A DNA stretch of 64,000 nucleotides, taken from NCBI RefSeq assembly GCF_036373705.1, contig NC_089852.1, positions 490,501-554,500 on the forward strand. Reading direction: 5' to 3'. The notes under the pieces were generated by a model. The model saw only the letters and a program-made list of their open reading frames with translations, had not been told where the DNA came from and made no database searches. A program made the translations under genes and the position numbers. The stretch is from Amia ocellicauda (taxonomy: Eukaryota > Chordata > Actinopteri > Amiiformes > Amiidae). Shown here piece after piece: positions 1 through 12,200 of this stretch. Each line of letters starts with the position of its first letter. The first letter of the stretch is position 1.

Positions 1-3000
1 GTTCTGTCTTTCAAATTAAACTAAATTAAATTGATACCGAAATTGCAGATATAAGTCATGATTTTGTCTACAAGGAAGAATACAAATTCAACCTATACCC
101 ACTCCAGAACTGCTAACATTTCCCTTTGCCGTCTGCCTTTGAGCTCTATAAAGCCTCTGTATGTCCTTTCTTCCACTGGATTATTTTAAATCCCTTCTGT
201 TATGATGGATGTGTCATTTTTTGTATCCCCCACCCCATAGGATGGCAGTGAATGGGTGCAGTGGGTTCCCCACCAGGGGGCAGTGTGTGGAGAGACATAG
301 AAAAACAGAAAAGTACCTTTAGTTTGACAGCGAGGAACCGAGGAAATCCAGGTTATTTCCCCCATAAACTCATAATCTGAGGTAGACTCATTCGCCACTT
401 GTTGTTTATGTTGTTGTTATCTTTTAGTTTCGTTGTTTGGTCTTAGTCCCTTTTGCAGGTATCTGTCCCTCCCTTTGCAAAGAAACGCAGGGTTTATCTG
501 CAAACTCGACCAGGGCTGTCGATGGTTTCTCTGTACTTAAATGAGTTCTGCACAAAAAGTCAATCTCTGCAGACAGAAGATGTGAGTGATGGTGCAATAA
601 ATTAATCAATCAATGAATCCTCCTAGAACAGTCAGATTAATTTCACTGTAGGGCAGCAAATTTATTATAACAATAATAATAATAATCATTATTATTATTA
701 TTATTTGTATCTTGGCAGATGCATTTTCCAGGGTGATTTACAGTTTAAATAAGCATTACAAAATTGCAGTAATACAAATCAATACAAAATTCTATTTAAG
801 CATGACAAAAGTGCAGCAGTATAATAGATACAAAGTACAATGTAAGAATTGCAAACGTGTAGAAGTAGAATCAATATAAAACACAAGCCATGCACCCCAG
901 TTCAAAGAGGTGACAAGTGCAGATATTGTGCAGTGAAGTCCTGGGTCTGAGCTGAAGGGAGGTGGCAGGTGAGAAATCACAGTCAGACAACCAACGGCAG
1001 ATCTTACAGTGTGTAAGGCAGCTCAGGAGAACATTCTGTTAAAAATAATACATTCAGTACTGTGAACAGAGAAGAACAAAAACCAGGAGCAGAAGAAAAA
1101 ATAGCCATTAAAGCTGTGAATGAACTGTAGACTCGACGCTCTGGATTTTAGAATAGTTTGACTATTACTTTAAACAAAATATTAGTCTTCAATATTGAGG
1201 TTTTGCGCCTGAGATGTGTTGCCCACAGAGAGACATGTCTCAGATTGATTCATTCTATCTGCATTAACCAGTTGGTGTGGTGTCTATAACTGGTGTGGTT
1301 TGGAGTTGTGGCATGTTTTCCATCGCTGGCTGTGCTGTGCTGTTGACATGGCATTTGGATCTGTCCCTCACTTGGCTGCAGGGCAGTCCAGCTCGGGTTC
1401 GTTCAGCAAGCAGCATGCGGACACAACGACAGCTCTGGTGATTCACACACAGTGGACACGATGCTCCCGTGAACCCGGACAGTTTTGTCATTGCTTTCCG
1501 GTTAGGATAGCTCTTGGACTACCTTGTTCAACTTGAAGCAATTGTTGATTTTATTCTCTTCTTGAATAACAAGAATTATCTACTCCTTCGGTTCACAAAT
1601 ATATTTCTGATTTTAGAGACAAAGATTCAGAAATTCACCTGCAAGAGAATTTTCTGTTTATGCCTCCCCGACCCCTTATAATTTATTTACAGAGAACTTC
1701 AAAATAGTCATTGTTAAAAATGCTGCATGACACAGACATCACAAACACAAAAATAAATCTAGATAAAACTGTGTTGCATGCATCTCTCCCAGGAGAGCGC
1801 AACCTGCCCTGTGCTGGAGTCCAGCCTCGTTGCCCACTGCTGGGCTGCACAAGTTTCAATGAAAGGAAGTTGTGTAGGGATGACTGTGAGGGTGCCCAAT
1901 GTGTCTTCAGTGGGCTGCTAATCACGGCTCGATTTCCTTCATAACGTCCTGTTCATCAGCATAGATAACTATTTCAGAACCTGTCTTTTCTTTGTGTGTT
2001 TGTTTTGCAAGAATGCTTACTCAGCATCACAGAGATTCCCAAATAAAGTCAGAAATGTCAAAAGCGTTGGTCTTTTGTCACATTAGGACACTGGGATCAT
2101 TACTCTTTGGGTCTGCACTCATATAGTCTGGATGTGAGAATGCCCCACAGTTACATAATAATCAAGAGACCAATTTTAATTAGTTATAAGCAGTGAGTCA
2201 TAACACGCTTTCAAGCGTTTCAGACGGCTGCATGACCATCACCAGTGAGCTGAATTCTCTGCAAACACCAGGATTTGGGATCAGAACAAACTTGGAAAGT
2301 CAGCCATTACAGAGTTGAGGATTCCCTTATTTCTTTTTTATAAAGGAAATGCCATATTTGCAATGCTTTACTTACAGCCATAGCTTGCTATTGCCAATGA
2401 TCTGCAGTCCTGAGACTGACAAGGAAACTTTACATTATAAAGACCTAATGATCTGTAGGGTGATACAGATATCATTTTTAAGATGGTGAATTAATTTGCT
2501 GTGATGGAGAAACATCTACCTTCCTAACCAAAGCCATCTTGAAATAACATATCAATGTTAAAACAAATAATACATGTTTTATGTGTGTATAAACAGTGTC
2601 TAAACAAGTACAACTTTTTTTCTGTATTAATCTGTAAAAAACTCCACATTATTTTGCTTCCAAATCCAAAACATCTACTCATGTAGTTTTGTTGATTTTT
2701 AACCTGTTGTACCTCTTTCAACATATATGGTTATATTTAACACGCATTTCAGGCTTGTGCGTGTGTGTATACATGGCTTTGGTTATTAGAATACATACAC
2801 ATTTGGAAGACGTATTTTGACACTACCGAGGACTATAATGACTGGGATCCAATTCCCCTCGACACCATTTTGATCACAAAGTCCATTTCAGCCTCAGCAC
2901 AGACTGCAACCTGACTGCACAAAACCGACAACTCACTCATGTCATCAGACAATCACTGGCCAGTTCTGAGAAATACAAAAGAATAGAAATCCCCCTTGAC

Positions 3001-3299
3001 TCCAATGTAGAGAGAACTGGGAGCAGTAGTTATTTTTTAAGTTCCAGATTAGTGCCTAACAGAAAAAAACTGTTACACTCATAGGAGTGTCAGTTGTGTA
3101 GTTCCACAGTATGCAAAAACAACAACTAAAACACCAGAACTCAGACAAGAACTAAAAATACACCGGGCTGTTTTGGAAAACGCTGTCATTGACTTAGTTT
3201 CTATGCATGCTTGTGTTTGTTTTTGTTGTTTCATGTTCTGTAAAAATAGTATCTTAACATTGTGGGGAGGGTAATTGCAGGATATTCCTTTAGTGGAAA
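1..3299. other. Upstream non-coding DNA, AT-rich
   Basis: No coding exon is supported here. All open frames are short and lack splice context or recognisable domains. The only recognisable item is a repeat tail at about 664-790, listed separately. The rest is AT-rich unique-looking sequence, presumably the 5' flank of the HMGA gene. Confidence 0.6.
664..790 (-). repeat. SINE/LINE 3' tail remnant with ATT/AAT inverted microsatellite
   Basis: An (AAT)n/(ATT)n tract at 669-703 is followed by TTGGCAGATGCATTTTCC and AGGGTGATTTACAG. This is a diverged copy of the common fish SINE/L2-type 3' tail, seen here on the opposite strand. The same motif recurs at 51823-51852 and 54239-54270. This copy lacks any tRNA-like head. 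Family assignment rests on the tail motif only. Confidence 0.5.
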
Positions 3300-5340
3300 T
3301 AATTAAGTCATTTCGGGAGGGGGGGTCGGGGTTGCCTCTGTGCTAATCTGTTGAGAGTCGGACTGTGCAGTTTGCGCTGAGCGCTGACGCGGGGGTTCCC
3401 GGTGTCCGAGTCCCGCTCCTCGCTGAGGGTCTCACGCCTTGCAGTGAAGAGACACCGGGGTAAGGGAGCAGTGGGGTTTTAGAAATGCTCATTGTTTTCT
3501 TCCACTCCTACGAGCCATCGCACAAACATGAATGAAAGCAAACGAAATCTTGCACAAACGCACCAGCTCACCATCGTGAAGCGCTTTGCAGCCCTGTTTT
3601 CAGAATAAAACCATTTCAAAAAACAAGAAGAAGAAAAACACCCCCACACTGCAACTCGCAGGCCGGGGGCTTCGTCGGCGTTTGCTCGATGTATGTATAT
3701 AGATGTTCTAAATGCATGTGTGTAACAGCTATACATACATACATATTTAACATATTTAAATTCCTCCCCTCGCTGCAGCGCGGTGCGGCGGTGATGCGGG
3801 AGGTGTGTCCCCGTCCCGCTCCCCCCGACTCGCTCTCTGGACTCATACTGCATGCTTTAATAGCCAAACTATGTGATGTATGTTGGCAGTGAGAGCAAGT
3901 CCTTCCCTCTGTCAATCGGGGCTTCTGATGCGGGGCAGTGCAGCTCGGATCACACACCGACACAGAGCGAAGGAAGGGAGGGAGGGAGAGGAGAGAGGGA
4001 AAGGAGAGAGAGAGACGCGCAGAAAGCGCCAGGGATACTTACATTATGATTTGGGTTTAGTAACTTCTCTATCTCTCTTTTTTTGGCTCGACCTTCATTT
4101 TTCTGGTAGTAATATTATGTATGAAGGAAAACAAGTGCCCCTGTCTGGAAATTAAGTTGGGGGGTGTGAGGCAGCGACTCATGCATTTATAAAAACAACA
4201 TGTTGTAAAATGCATATGTATGCATATTTATTTAGATCAACTGAAGACGTTTAATTTCAAAGAGCAGAAACGGAGACTATTTTAGGCAACGCAAGGTGAG
4301 TAAAAGTGATTTTTAAATGTACTTTTGTGTGGTTTGTGGGGATTTTTTTTGCAATGCGCTTTTGCTCACTAGACCAGTCTTTTTTTCTTCTTCTTTCTCT
4401 TTCAAGGGGGGGAGGAGGGGTAACCCCCACCCTCCCCAAAATTCCAGTGTCTGCAGAGTCTAGACCAATCTGGGGGTTTTCGTCTTCACAACAACAACAA
4501 CTTGTTTGTAATTTCTGTGAGATATGACTTCATGTGCACTTTTGAAATTGAGGGCTTTTCCTATTCGCTGCAGGAGAGTGACTCCGCTCCGCTCCGCAGT
4601 CCCGCACTTCAGTCCACTGGTGCGGAGTTCGGGCATCAGCTCGGGGCTCTGTTAGACAACTTGCTCTGTTTGTTTTCGGCTTCATATCCAGCATTGCAGT
4701 GAAATATACGCGGGATTCATTGAGCACACATCAGGTATGCATTCGCATTCACGGTTTTAACTGTAAGAGATGCAGAGTTATTTCTTTGTTCGCTCAGTAG
4801 GGTTTTTGCAGTTTTAAAATGTGTTTCTGCTCTAGCCCGCTGTTATTAGGTTTGTGCATTCAGTGTGTGCACGTTGATGTTGTTTTGCTCGTTTTAAATC
4901 CGGGCCACCCGTGTGTTGTATCCCCACGTCAGTGCAGCGGGTTGCGGGGGTGATGCGGTGTTATGTTTGTGTGCAGGCTACAGATTTTGGTAGTTTACAA
5001 AGAATGTACAGTATGTGGATTTTTTTAACTGGTAATTGCCGCCCTTATGGAAAAAGTACATTCAGTTCTACATTAGTGCCAAAAACCAGCGTAATATCCA
5101 CTGCCTGCTCTGCTGTAGGACGCAGCCCTGAGCAGCATGCTGTAATGTGTGCGGGAGAGGATGCGTGTCGGCAGCCCCTGCCGCGCCGGCTGAGTGCGGG
5201 GCTCGGCTGCGGGACGCGCAGTGTGCGGGGCGGAGGGTGCGCTGCAGCCGGCGAGCTGTCCGGGGTCCCGGTGGGGTTTCCAGACGCGCCGGTTCCACAC
5301 GGTGTTTGAGAACTTGTATTTCAGTGCTCAAAAAAATAAA
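3300..5340 (+). promoter_or_regulatory. CpG-rich region, candidate promoter and 5' UTR of the HMGA gene
   Basis: GC- and CpG-rich blocks lie at about 3340-3470, 3770-4030, 4570-4730 and 5110-5310. They stand out against AT-rich flanks. A polypurine GGGA/GAGA tract covers 3968-4018. The first coding exon of the HMGA gene starts at a splice acceptor (8054/8055), so a non-coding exon must lie upstream. One candidate ends at 4734, in front of GTATGC. A second CpG block near 5150-5300 could hold an alternative start. No TATA box was recognised. Promoter function is inferred from position and composition. Confidence 0.45.
4570..4734 (+). other. Candidate non-coding first exon of the HMGA gene
   Basis: This CpG-rich stretch ends in CACATCAG followed by GTATGC, an acceptable splice donor. 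It sits about 3.3 kb before the acceptor of the ATG exon. The 5' limit is unknown. Other GT sites in the same CpG region could serve instead, so this is one candidate among several. Confidence 0.25.
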
Positions 5341-8054
5341 CGATTAATGATTTGAGAATGTTGTTTCAAAACGTCACAGACTTGATACCGTCAATTAAAT
5401 CTACCTGCATAATCTCACTGTGAAAAGGGCTTCGTCTGTTTATGTATGTCTGTACATGTATGTTTTGAGATGTTTTTAACGAGTTTCTGTATAACAGCCT
5501 TGTTGGGTGTCAACTCCAGTGTTTTTCTCTCGGCCGTCTCTCCGTGGGAGATCAATATTAGTGCTAATATTGCCAGTATTGTTTACATGACTATATTTAT
5601 AATCGCAATGTGGAGTCTTGGCATGGCTTTCAAAGAGACGCATATTGCAATTAATGAAATAATCAGATCTAGTTCATCGCTACAGTCCGCAGTGTAGTTT
5701 TTGTAAATATGTACTTTAGTTTTGGAGGGGGGACAGGTTAATAGTATTGCTTGCGGAGGTTTTCACAGGAAGACCAATTCGATGAGCTCTGATAGACACG
5801 CGTTGTCTGTACGAAACACTTAGCAACAAGAAACGTAAACAGTAGCGCAATACACAAATGCCGGGGGAGGTGGGGGCATTGTGCGTGAATAAAGTGAAAG
5901 TTTGTTTACTAAGTCATCCTTTACTGTGTCATCCTGCGGTAAATCTTTGTCACCCTTTGAAGAGCTGGAAGAAACGGAGAAACTAAATATAAAGTTTGGC
6001 AGGGCTGAGGTGAGGGGGCACAGTCATTCATGAGCGTGCCCACGTGTAACCAAAAATGGGTTGTAATAGGAGTCAATAGTGCGGCAGTTTGTGTAGCCTG
6101 GTGTACATGTGTGTGTGTGTGAATGTGTGTGGCAGAGAAGTCGTTCACCGTTCAGCCTGATATGAAACATTTGATATCCATAAGATTTGATGTGAAATGA
6201 TAGATGAGTATTACATTCCGAGAGCCTGGGCTACTTATAGTCGCCAGAGTCGATCTCACGTTTCATTCAACTTGCGAACCCCAAGGCTCCCCCCACGGGC
6301 AGAGTTCAGAGATGCGGACGGTGTCGCTCGGGGGTCATAATGACAGCCCTGGCCGCCGCACCGCAGCAGTAGCACTGCACTGTTTTGGACTTGGGGGTGT
6401 CGCTCTGGATGCCACAGATTTCAATCGATGTTTTTGCACAGATTGTACGATTTTGGTCCCAGGATTTCCAAGGTGGGAACATAAAAATAAAAAGTTGCAT
6501 AATCCATTAAAATCGGCAACAGAATGCGCTTGTGCCGTCACTCACCCGTCTCTGCGTCACAATAGTGCGGACAGACCGCAGCAAACTCGCAGCTGCCAAA
6601 CGAAACCGGGTCGCATGCAAATCAAGGCGTGGTTATGCTGATACGAAAATACGAGTTGCATTCTGGGAGGTCTATAACGCTCGTGTTGTGAACATTTGTT
6701 TATAGTTTTTTTAAACACCCTGTAACTGTCCCAATGCACTTGGGTTTTTTCCATAAAATTTGCGAAACGGGAAAAGGACATTAATGACTGCTCCGTATAT
6801 GTAGGAAATTCGTATGGCTGTATTGTGAAAACGCCAGAAGATAAACCCCTTGACTTTCCAATGGATTTTCATCCGGATATAGAATTTAAAATAATAAAAA
6901 GGTTGTGTGCTTGATTTCATCAGGGCGACACTAGTCATTACCTTCCTCTCGGATTTGCGCTGCCATCTGGCCAAATAAGTTCACTTTCTGTCCCTTGTTT
7001 CTGCAAAACATGCCCGTCTCACTCCCACGACTAGCCACCCATAACACAATTTGCAGCCTTTGGCTGAGTCGGCCTCTGTACGATGGGCTCCCAAACCTGG
7101 CTGTGCTTTCAGTTGACACGCACTGTCCCCACCGGACTGTCTGTCCTGCATGGACATGTGATTTGCTCTCAAGACCTCTGCCCTGCATGTCAAGAAGGTG
7201 CTAGCAGGGTCAGTCAAAGGGTAGGCCAAGGTAGGGTCTTCTTGGTGGGAGAGTTCTGTGCAGATCTAGTGCACCTGTAACACCCCGGCCTGTGTTTTCG
7301 CAGTGTGTCCTTGCGTACGCTTCCTCCAGTTCGTCCCAGAGTGTTTGTATTCCTGTGGTTGAGTTGGCAGACGGGACGGGGAATTCTCTCCAGAGCCGCG
7401 AACGTGTTCCAGCGTCCGGAACCCCGGGAGACTCGGCTGCCAAGCTGGCAACTCATGCCGGTATCCCCTGGAGGGGGTTGCCAGTTGGCCCAAATGTGCT
7501 TCCGTATCGAGCTCCACTCCTCTCTCTGTGCAGCTCAGTCTGAGTCCAAAGGGCAGCTACAAGACTGCTGAGCGCTGCTGTCCTGAGCATCTGTGTCACG
7601 GCCGCAGCACACAGGACATACCCGACCCACAGCGAAATGCCTTTGCAGTTGGGGAGTTATCTTATCTGTATTGTATTGCATAGACTTTGTTTTTGTTTGT
7701 TTTTAAAAACAAAGCAAAATCAGTTTTTTATTCACTGTGGAAGAATGCCGTATTACAATGAGCACCACAGCCCCCGTGACTCTGTCAGTTCCTGCTGCAA
7801 TGGGATGAGTATCGAGCATCTCCAGAAATCCCTGCATGCTTGGGGCCCAACAAGCCCGTGATTTCTTCTTCTTCGTCTCAATGCGGCCGGCCTGTGTGGT
7901 TACAATGACCCCGTCAGCATCTGACCCTGCCTCCCCTGCTCCCCAGGTGCTGTGCTCATCCGCTGGGGAATAAAGAGTCTGCCAGACCGGGCCAAGCCTC
8001 CTCCCCTCCGGGCTGTGACGGCCGGGGCTCCATGCCCATTCCTCCCTCTCTCAG
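5341..8054 (+). other. Presumed 5' UTR intron of the HMGA gene
   Basis: No coding exon is supported. An 83-codon open frame at 5446-5697 has hydrophobic stretches but no recognised family or splice context. A 20-bp palindrome (arms 5553-5561 and 5564-5572) lies inside it. The 3' end is a good acceptor: a pyrimidine-rich tract ending in CTCTCTCAG at 8054. Confidence 0.4.
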
Positions 8055-8181
8055 GTGAAGGCGCAGGGACGCAGCAATGAGCAGCAACGGCTCCGGGAAA
8101 GGCCCATCCCGGCAGGAGAGCGCCGAGCCCCCCGCCGAGCCGCCACGCAGGGGCCGGGGACGCCCACGCAAACCCCCTCAG
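8055..8181 (+). CDS. HMGA-family AT-hook protein, coding exon 1 (residues 1-35)
   Basis: The gene encodes a 114-residue HMGA architectural chromatin protein. Such nuclear proteins bind the minor groove of AT-rich DNA through three AT-hooks and help assemble enhanceosomes. This exon has a 22-nt 5' UTR after a CTCTCAG acceptor, ATG at 8077 (G at -3), and 35 codons to the GTGAGG donor at 8182. AT-hook 1 has its RGRP core at residues 27-30. The five coding exons are 8077-8181, 8431-8514, 9241-9291, 16403-16435 and 29812-29883, all joined in phase 0. The exon layout and the third hook resemble HMGA2; the splice acceptor before the ATG and the PTPKRP hook 2 resemble HMGA1. Linkage to C3orf18 suggests a separate ohnolog, so no symbol is given. 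Confidence 0.92.
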
Positions 8182-8430
8182 GTGAGGACACACAGACACA
8201 CACAAAGACACAGAGACACAGAGACACACATAGACAGGCACAGTCATTTGCTTGACTTTATTTTTTTGCGGTGTCTGGGACAGGGACAACTCGGTTGAGT
8301 TGTGTGTTGTAACTGTGAGGAATGTGTGAAAGTGAGGCACTGAAAAGAGAACACACAGCTGACTGACTCCCCCCCCACTCCCATCCCTTTTATTTTGTTT
8401 TCTTATATTTAGTTTTTTCTCCTTTTTCAG

Positions 8431-8514
8431 GAGCCAACAGGCCCCCCCACCCCAAAGAGACCTCGAGGGCGGCCCCGGGGCAGCAAAAACAAAGGACCCC
8501 GTACCACCCCCAAG
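8431..8514 (+). CDS. HMGA-family protein, coding exon 2 (AT-hook 2, residues 36-63)
   Basis: The exon starts after a CTTTTTCAG acceptor and ends at a CAAG/GTAAGA donor, giving 28 codons. AT-hook 2 reads PTPKRPRGRPRGSKNKG, the strongest DNA-binding hook of the family. Thr42-Pro43-Lys44 matches the proline-directed phosphorylation site known in HMGA1; HMGA2 has Ser-Pro at this position. The exon ends in RTTPK, a second possible TP site. Intron 1 between the coding exons is only 249 bp. Confidence 0.93.
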
Positions 8515-9240
8515 GTAAGAGGTCCGGCCCGCACTCCGGAGCTGCAGAAAATCACAACCATAAATACACACATCCCTTCAAAGTTTCTGTAAATCCATAC
8601 TAGTGTCCTCTACTTGTGGCGGGCCTACCCAGGTGAGGACAAGGTGTCAGTCGGGTACACGCCTTTACACTCCGATTTCAACAAACGGGTCATCGGGGCC
8701 CGGTCACATGTCACATGCTCTGCTGAAACAGGTCACTGCTGGCAGGCTGTGTAATTTGAAAATGATCCAATTCAATCACAAATTAATTTTTATTGTTAAG
8801 GATTTCTCTTTGGATTTTTCCAAAAACGCTGATGTTGTTCGTCTGTCTTGAAGACCTGGGGTGATGGTGTGGCCGGGACCACTGAGTTCCTGGAGCTGTC
8901 TGCACTGATGCCACTCACCTACACCTGGAGGAGCGCGTCAGGGGAATGTTTCCTTTGGTTTCTCTTTGTGGTGCATCAGTTTGGGGCCGTGCGGATCAGG
9001 CGCTCAGAGTTGTGTCCAAGATGGTAGTTCAAATACGAGTGTGGTCTGACTGGCCTCATTACACTCAGTCAGGGCCAGAGAAGAAGGGTTCTTACTGCAC
9101 GGTCAAAGCACAATGGGCACCACGGTCTCCGGTGTGAGAGCGCGCTCCAGTAGAGTGGGGGGTAAACACAGAGGTGCATGTTTGACTGAGTTTGCAGGAC
9201 ATGGGCTTCACTAACGCACTTCTCTCTCTTTCTCTATCAG
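8515..9240 (+). other. HMGA intron 2, nothing recognised
   Basis: This 726-bp intron has a GTAAGA donor and a TCTCTATCAG acceptor with a long pyrimidine tract. I see no coding exon, repeat family or RNA gene in it. Confidence 0.7.
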
Positions 9241-9291
9241 AAAGCAGAGCCTGCAGGAGAGAAGAGACCGAGAGGCAGGCCGCGGAAGTGG
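9241..9291 (+). CDS. HMGA-family protein, coding exon 3 (AT-hook 3, residues 64-80)
   Basis: This 17-codon exon encodes KAEPAGEKRPRGRPRKW. It ends at a strong donor, GTGAGT. The GEKRPRGRPRKW form of hook 3 is the HMGA2 type; mammalian HMGA1 has a GRKPRGRPKK form. The exon size and boundaries, ending on Trp, match HMGA2 exon 3. In human HMGA2 the next intron is over 100 kb and is the classic tumour breakpoint region. Here it is 7.1 kb. Confidence 0.93.
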
Positions 9292-12200
9292 GTGAGTACC
9301 TTGACCCTGGGGCTGGGGGAAACGGGGGGCTTTCTGGGGTCCCTGGAGGATGTGTGCTGGGGGAGATGCGCTGCAGACATTTCTTAAACAAGGGTCCAGG
9401 TTCATTCAAAACTGAAACGCAGATTCTCAAACACCCAGAAACATCCCAAAAGAAAAAGCCAGATGCCTCTTTGCGTCTGTCTACCCAATGGAAGGCCACC
9501 GGCAGGCAGTCGGTTTGGAATTCACGAGAGGCGGGTGGGCTGAAGGCTTGATGCAGACCAGACCTGGGCGGCCGGGGTGCTAATGGGAGTCACACCCAGA
9601 CTCCGTTTGTTTGCAGAGCGTCGGCGAGGAAATTCTTCTCACACTTTGCCGATTTTAAGAATCATTATTATTCTATCGTTTTCCCATCGCTCCCGGAGAC
9701 ACAGAGGAATGTCGAGGCGGCTCCCATGGCGTTGGGTTGTGGTGCAAGCACGAGGGTGGATGTCCTGGAAGTGTAGTTTGTGCCAGATAAAAGCGCCCTC
9801 TGTATCCCAATGTCATGATGCAGGAGAGCCTCATGATGCGCTGGCCACCCGAAAGACCGATATTAAGTGGCTAAGCAGTTTTTTCTTTCCCTCTGACAAT
9901 GTGCTTCGAATTAGCCCGGTGAAGGCTGCGGGTAATAGGGTTCGGAGGTGGATTGGTGTGGTTTTGAGGGACATCAGGAAGCTATTAGGACAAGCAAAGA
10001 CTCCACTTCCTCCCATAGTCCTTTGCTGGCAGTGTCCGGATTGACACGCCTGGGCCAAAAATCACATTCTTTCACCTCTGAAATAGCCTGCCTGTCCTGC
10101 TCGATCCCACACACACACACACACACACACACTCGCGCTCTCTCTGTGTGATCTCTGCTTGCCTTCCTCTCGGCAATAACCGACACACCACGCTGTGCCC
10201 CAGTCCCTCACCACATGACCACACTAAATCCCGGTGCCTTCAGCTCCCACCCTTTGGACCGTAGGGCCTCCCTCTCGCCTGGCTCGAATTTCAACCAGTC
10301 TGTTTTAACCCTTTAAATGCAATATGATCACTTGTGCAGAATGGGTGAGCGGAAAAACGGGCTTAGAGGCCGTCAGGGTTCCAGTGGCTGGACTTACAAA
10401 CCTGCACTGAAGGCGGTCTTACTTGTAGAGCTGTCTGCTCTCCACTTTTCCTTCTGCTGTCACTACCGGCCTTTAAAACTGGTTGTTTAATTTTTAATCC
10501 ACATCCATTTCTCAATTAAGTCACACAGATCTGATGACAAATCACACATACATTAATATTGGCTGCCCTTGACGGGACCCTTTAATCTGCAATGGGCCGA
10601 CATGGAGCCACACACCCGGTCCAATAAGCGAACTCTGTCCCGGAATTCAATAAAGGATTGATGTCAGCGAATCTCACCGCTGGGATTGCATTTGAAAAGA
10701 CGCAAAGCACCTCCTGAGATGTCTGCTCCCCACATCGCTTTCTTTCAAATTGTTATTGAGTTTTTAGGGCTCAAAACATGGAGCCCAACTCAGCATCAGG
10801 GAGAAGCTACTGTACTTAATGCTTGCCTTATTCAGTACTTTACCTTACTCAGTACTTCAGGACTCTAGCTGCTTGGGATATAATAGAGAGATTACAACAC
10901 TTTTCCCCCAGTGCCCCCAGTCTGAGCTGAGGATCACAGTGTTCTCCAGTCCATCAACCCAGTTCCCCACCTAACAGACCTCCGCCGTCCTGCCTGCTGC
11001 CTCACCCACAAGGTCAAACCTCATTCTAAACAACACCATGACAATTAAAATGGCTGCCCTGTGTGCTCCTTTGAAAAGCAGTGCTCCAGCCTTTGCTCTG
11101 TGTCTCAGGGAAATAAGTAGTTGAAGAGGATATAGTTGAATCCTCCTTCGAGCACGTCACACACTGTCAAGGGCTTCGAGCCCACCCCGCACTCTCAGGA
11201 TGTATTTGCTTTCAGACCTTTTCAGAAAGTGAATCCCTGCTAATGTAAACGCACGCTTGAGCCTGATTTATGCTTCTGCATCTGCATCTCTGCATACATG
11301 CATGTGCGACGTACGCAGACATTCACATAGCTGTCTGCCAACATACATGCACATAACGTTGACGCGCACATAGGGGGCAGTATCGCGTGAACACATCGCA
11401 ATCTACAGAAAATGAAACCCATTGGTGCACCTGGGGCTGCCAACTTTCTATCATCCAAATATGGGACATGTGAATACGAAATGTGAATTATATTCATGAA
11501 ATGTGTATTTCGAGGGACAAAATACTCATTATCTGCTCGAAATTATGAATGACACAAACGGCGCCCCATAGTTTTGTGAGACCTCTGTACTGTCCAGGCC
11601 AGTACAGTCTGTTAGTGCGAGAGATGCGTTTGGTGGATGAGGAGATGCATTTGAAACACTTTTGTGTGTCACCACATCGTTTCTCTGACCTGCTGCAGCA
11701 CCTACAGACAGACATTGTACACCGGTCGACCCATCACTGAGCGCTCAGAATCTCCTGCTCAACCAGTCTACTCTTGCTTGAAGCACAGGACCACAGAGAC
11801 ACGCAACGCGGTGTTGAGATTTCGGAGGAGTGCACGCCGGCTCCTCTGTGGGCTGCGCTTACCCAGAAACCCCTTCTCTGCGTTGCTACACAGAGACGCA
11901 TACACGTATGTCCACAGAAGCATAAATCGGGCTTTAGATGGCTAGTTTGTTGTGGGTTTAGAATTGAACAGTGTTGTGCTGTGTTGTGACACTTTCTGTA
12001 CTTACACCCCCTCCTCTCCTCTCCTCTTCTTATTTTATCCCTTCATTTTTCTCACTCCTCATCCTTTCTCCTCTTCCTCCTCCTTCTCCTTTTTCCCTCA
12101 CCTGTGTGCGTCCGTCTATGGCCCTGAGTGTGTGTGTCCACGTGGATGTGTGCTTGTCTGCCTGTGTCCATGTGTTTTTGTGTGCCTGTGCATGTGTGTC

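Noticed and set aside
5446..5697. 83-codon open frame with hydrophobic segments
   Set aside because: No recognised family, no splice context, and it lies in a presumed intron. Possible but unsupported.
7900..8571. 223-codon minus-strand open frame overlapping HMGA exons 1 and 2
   Set aside because: It is the shadow of the GC-rich AT-hook exons and intron; no domain is recognised.
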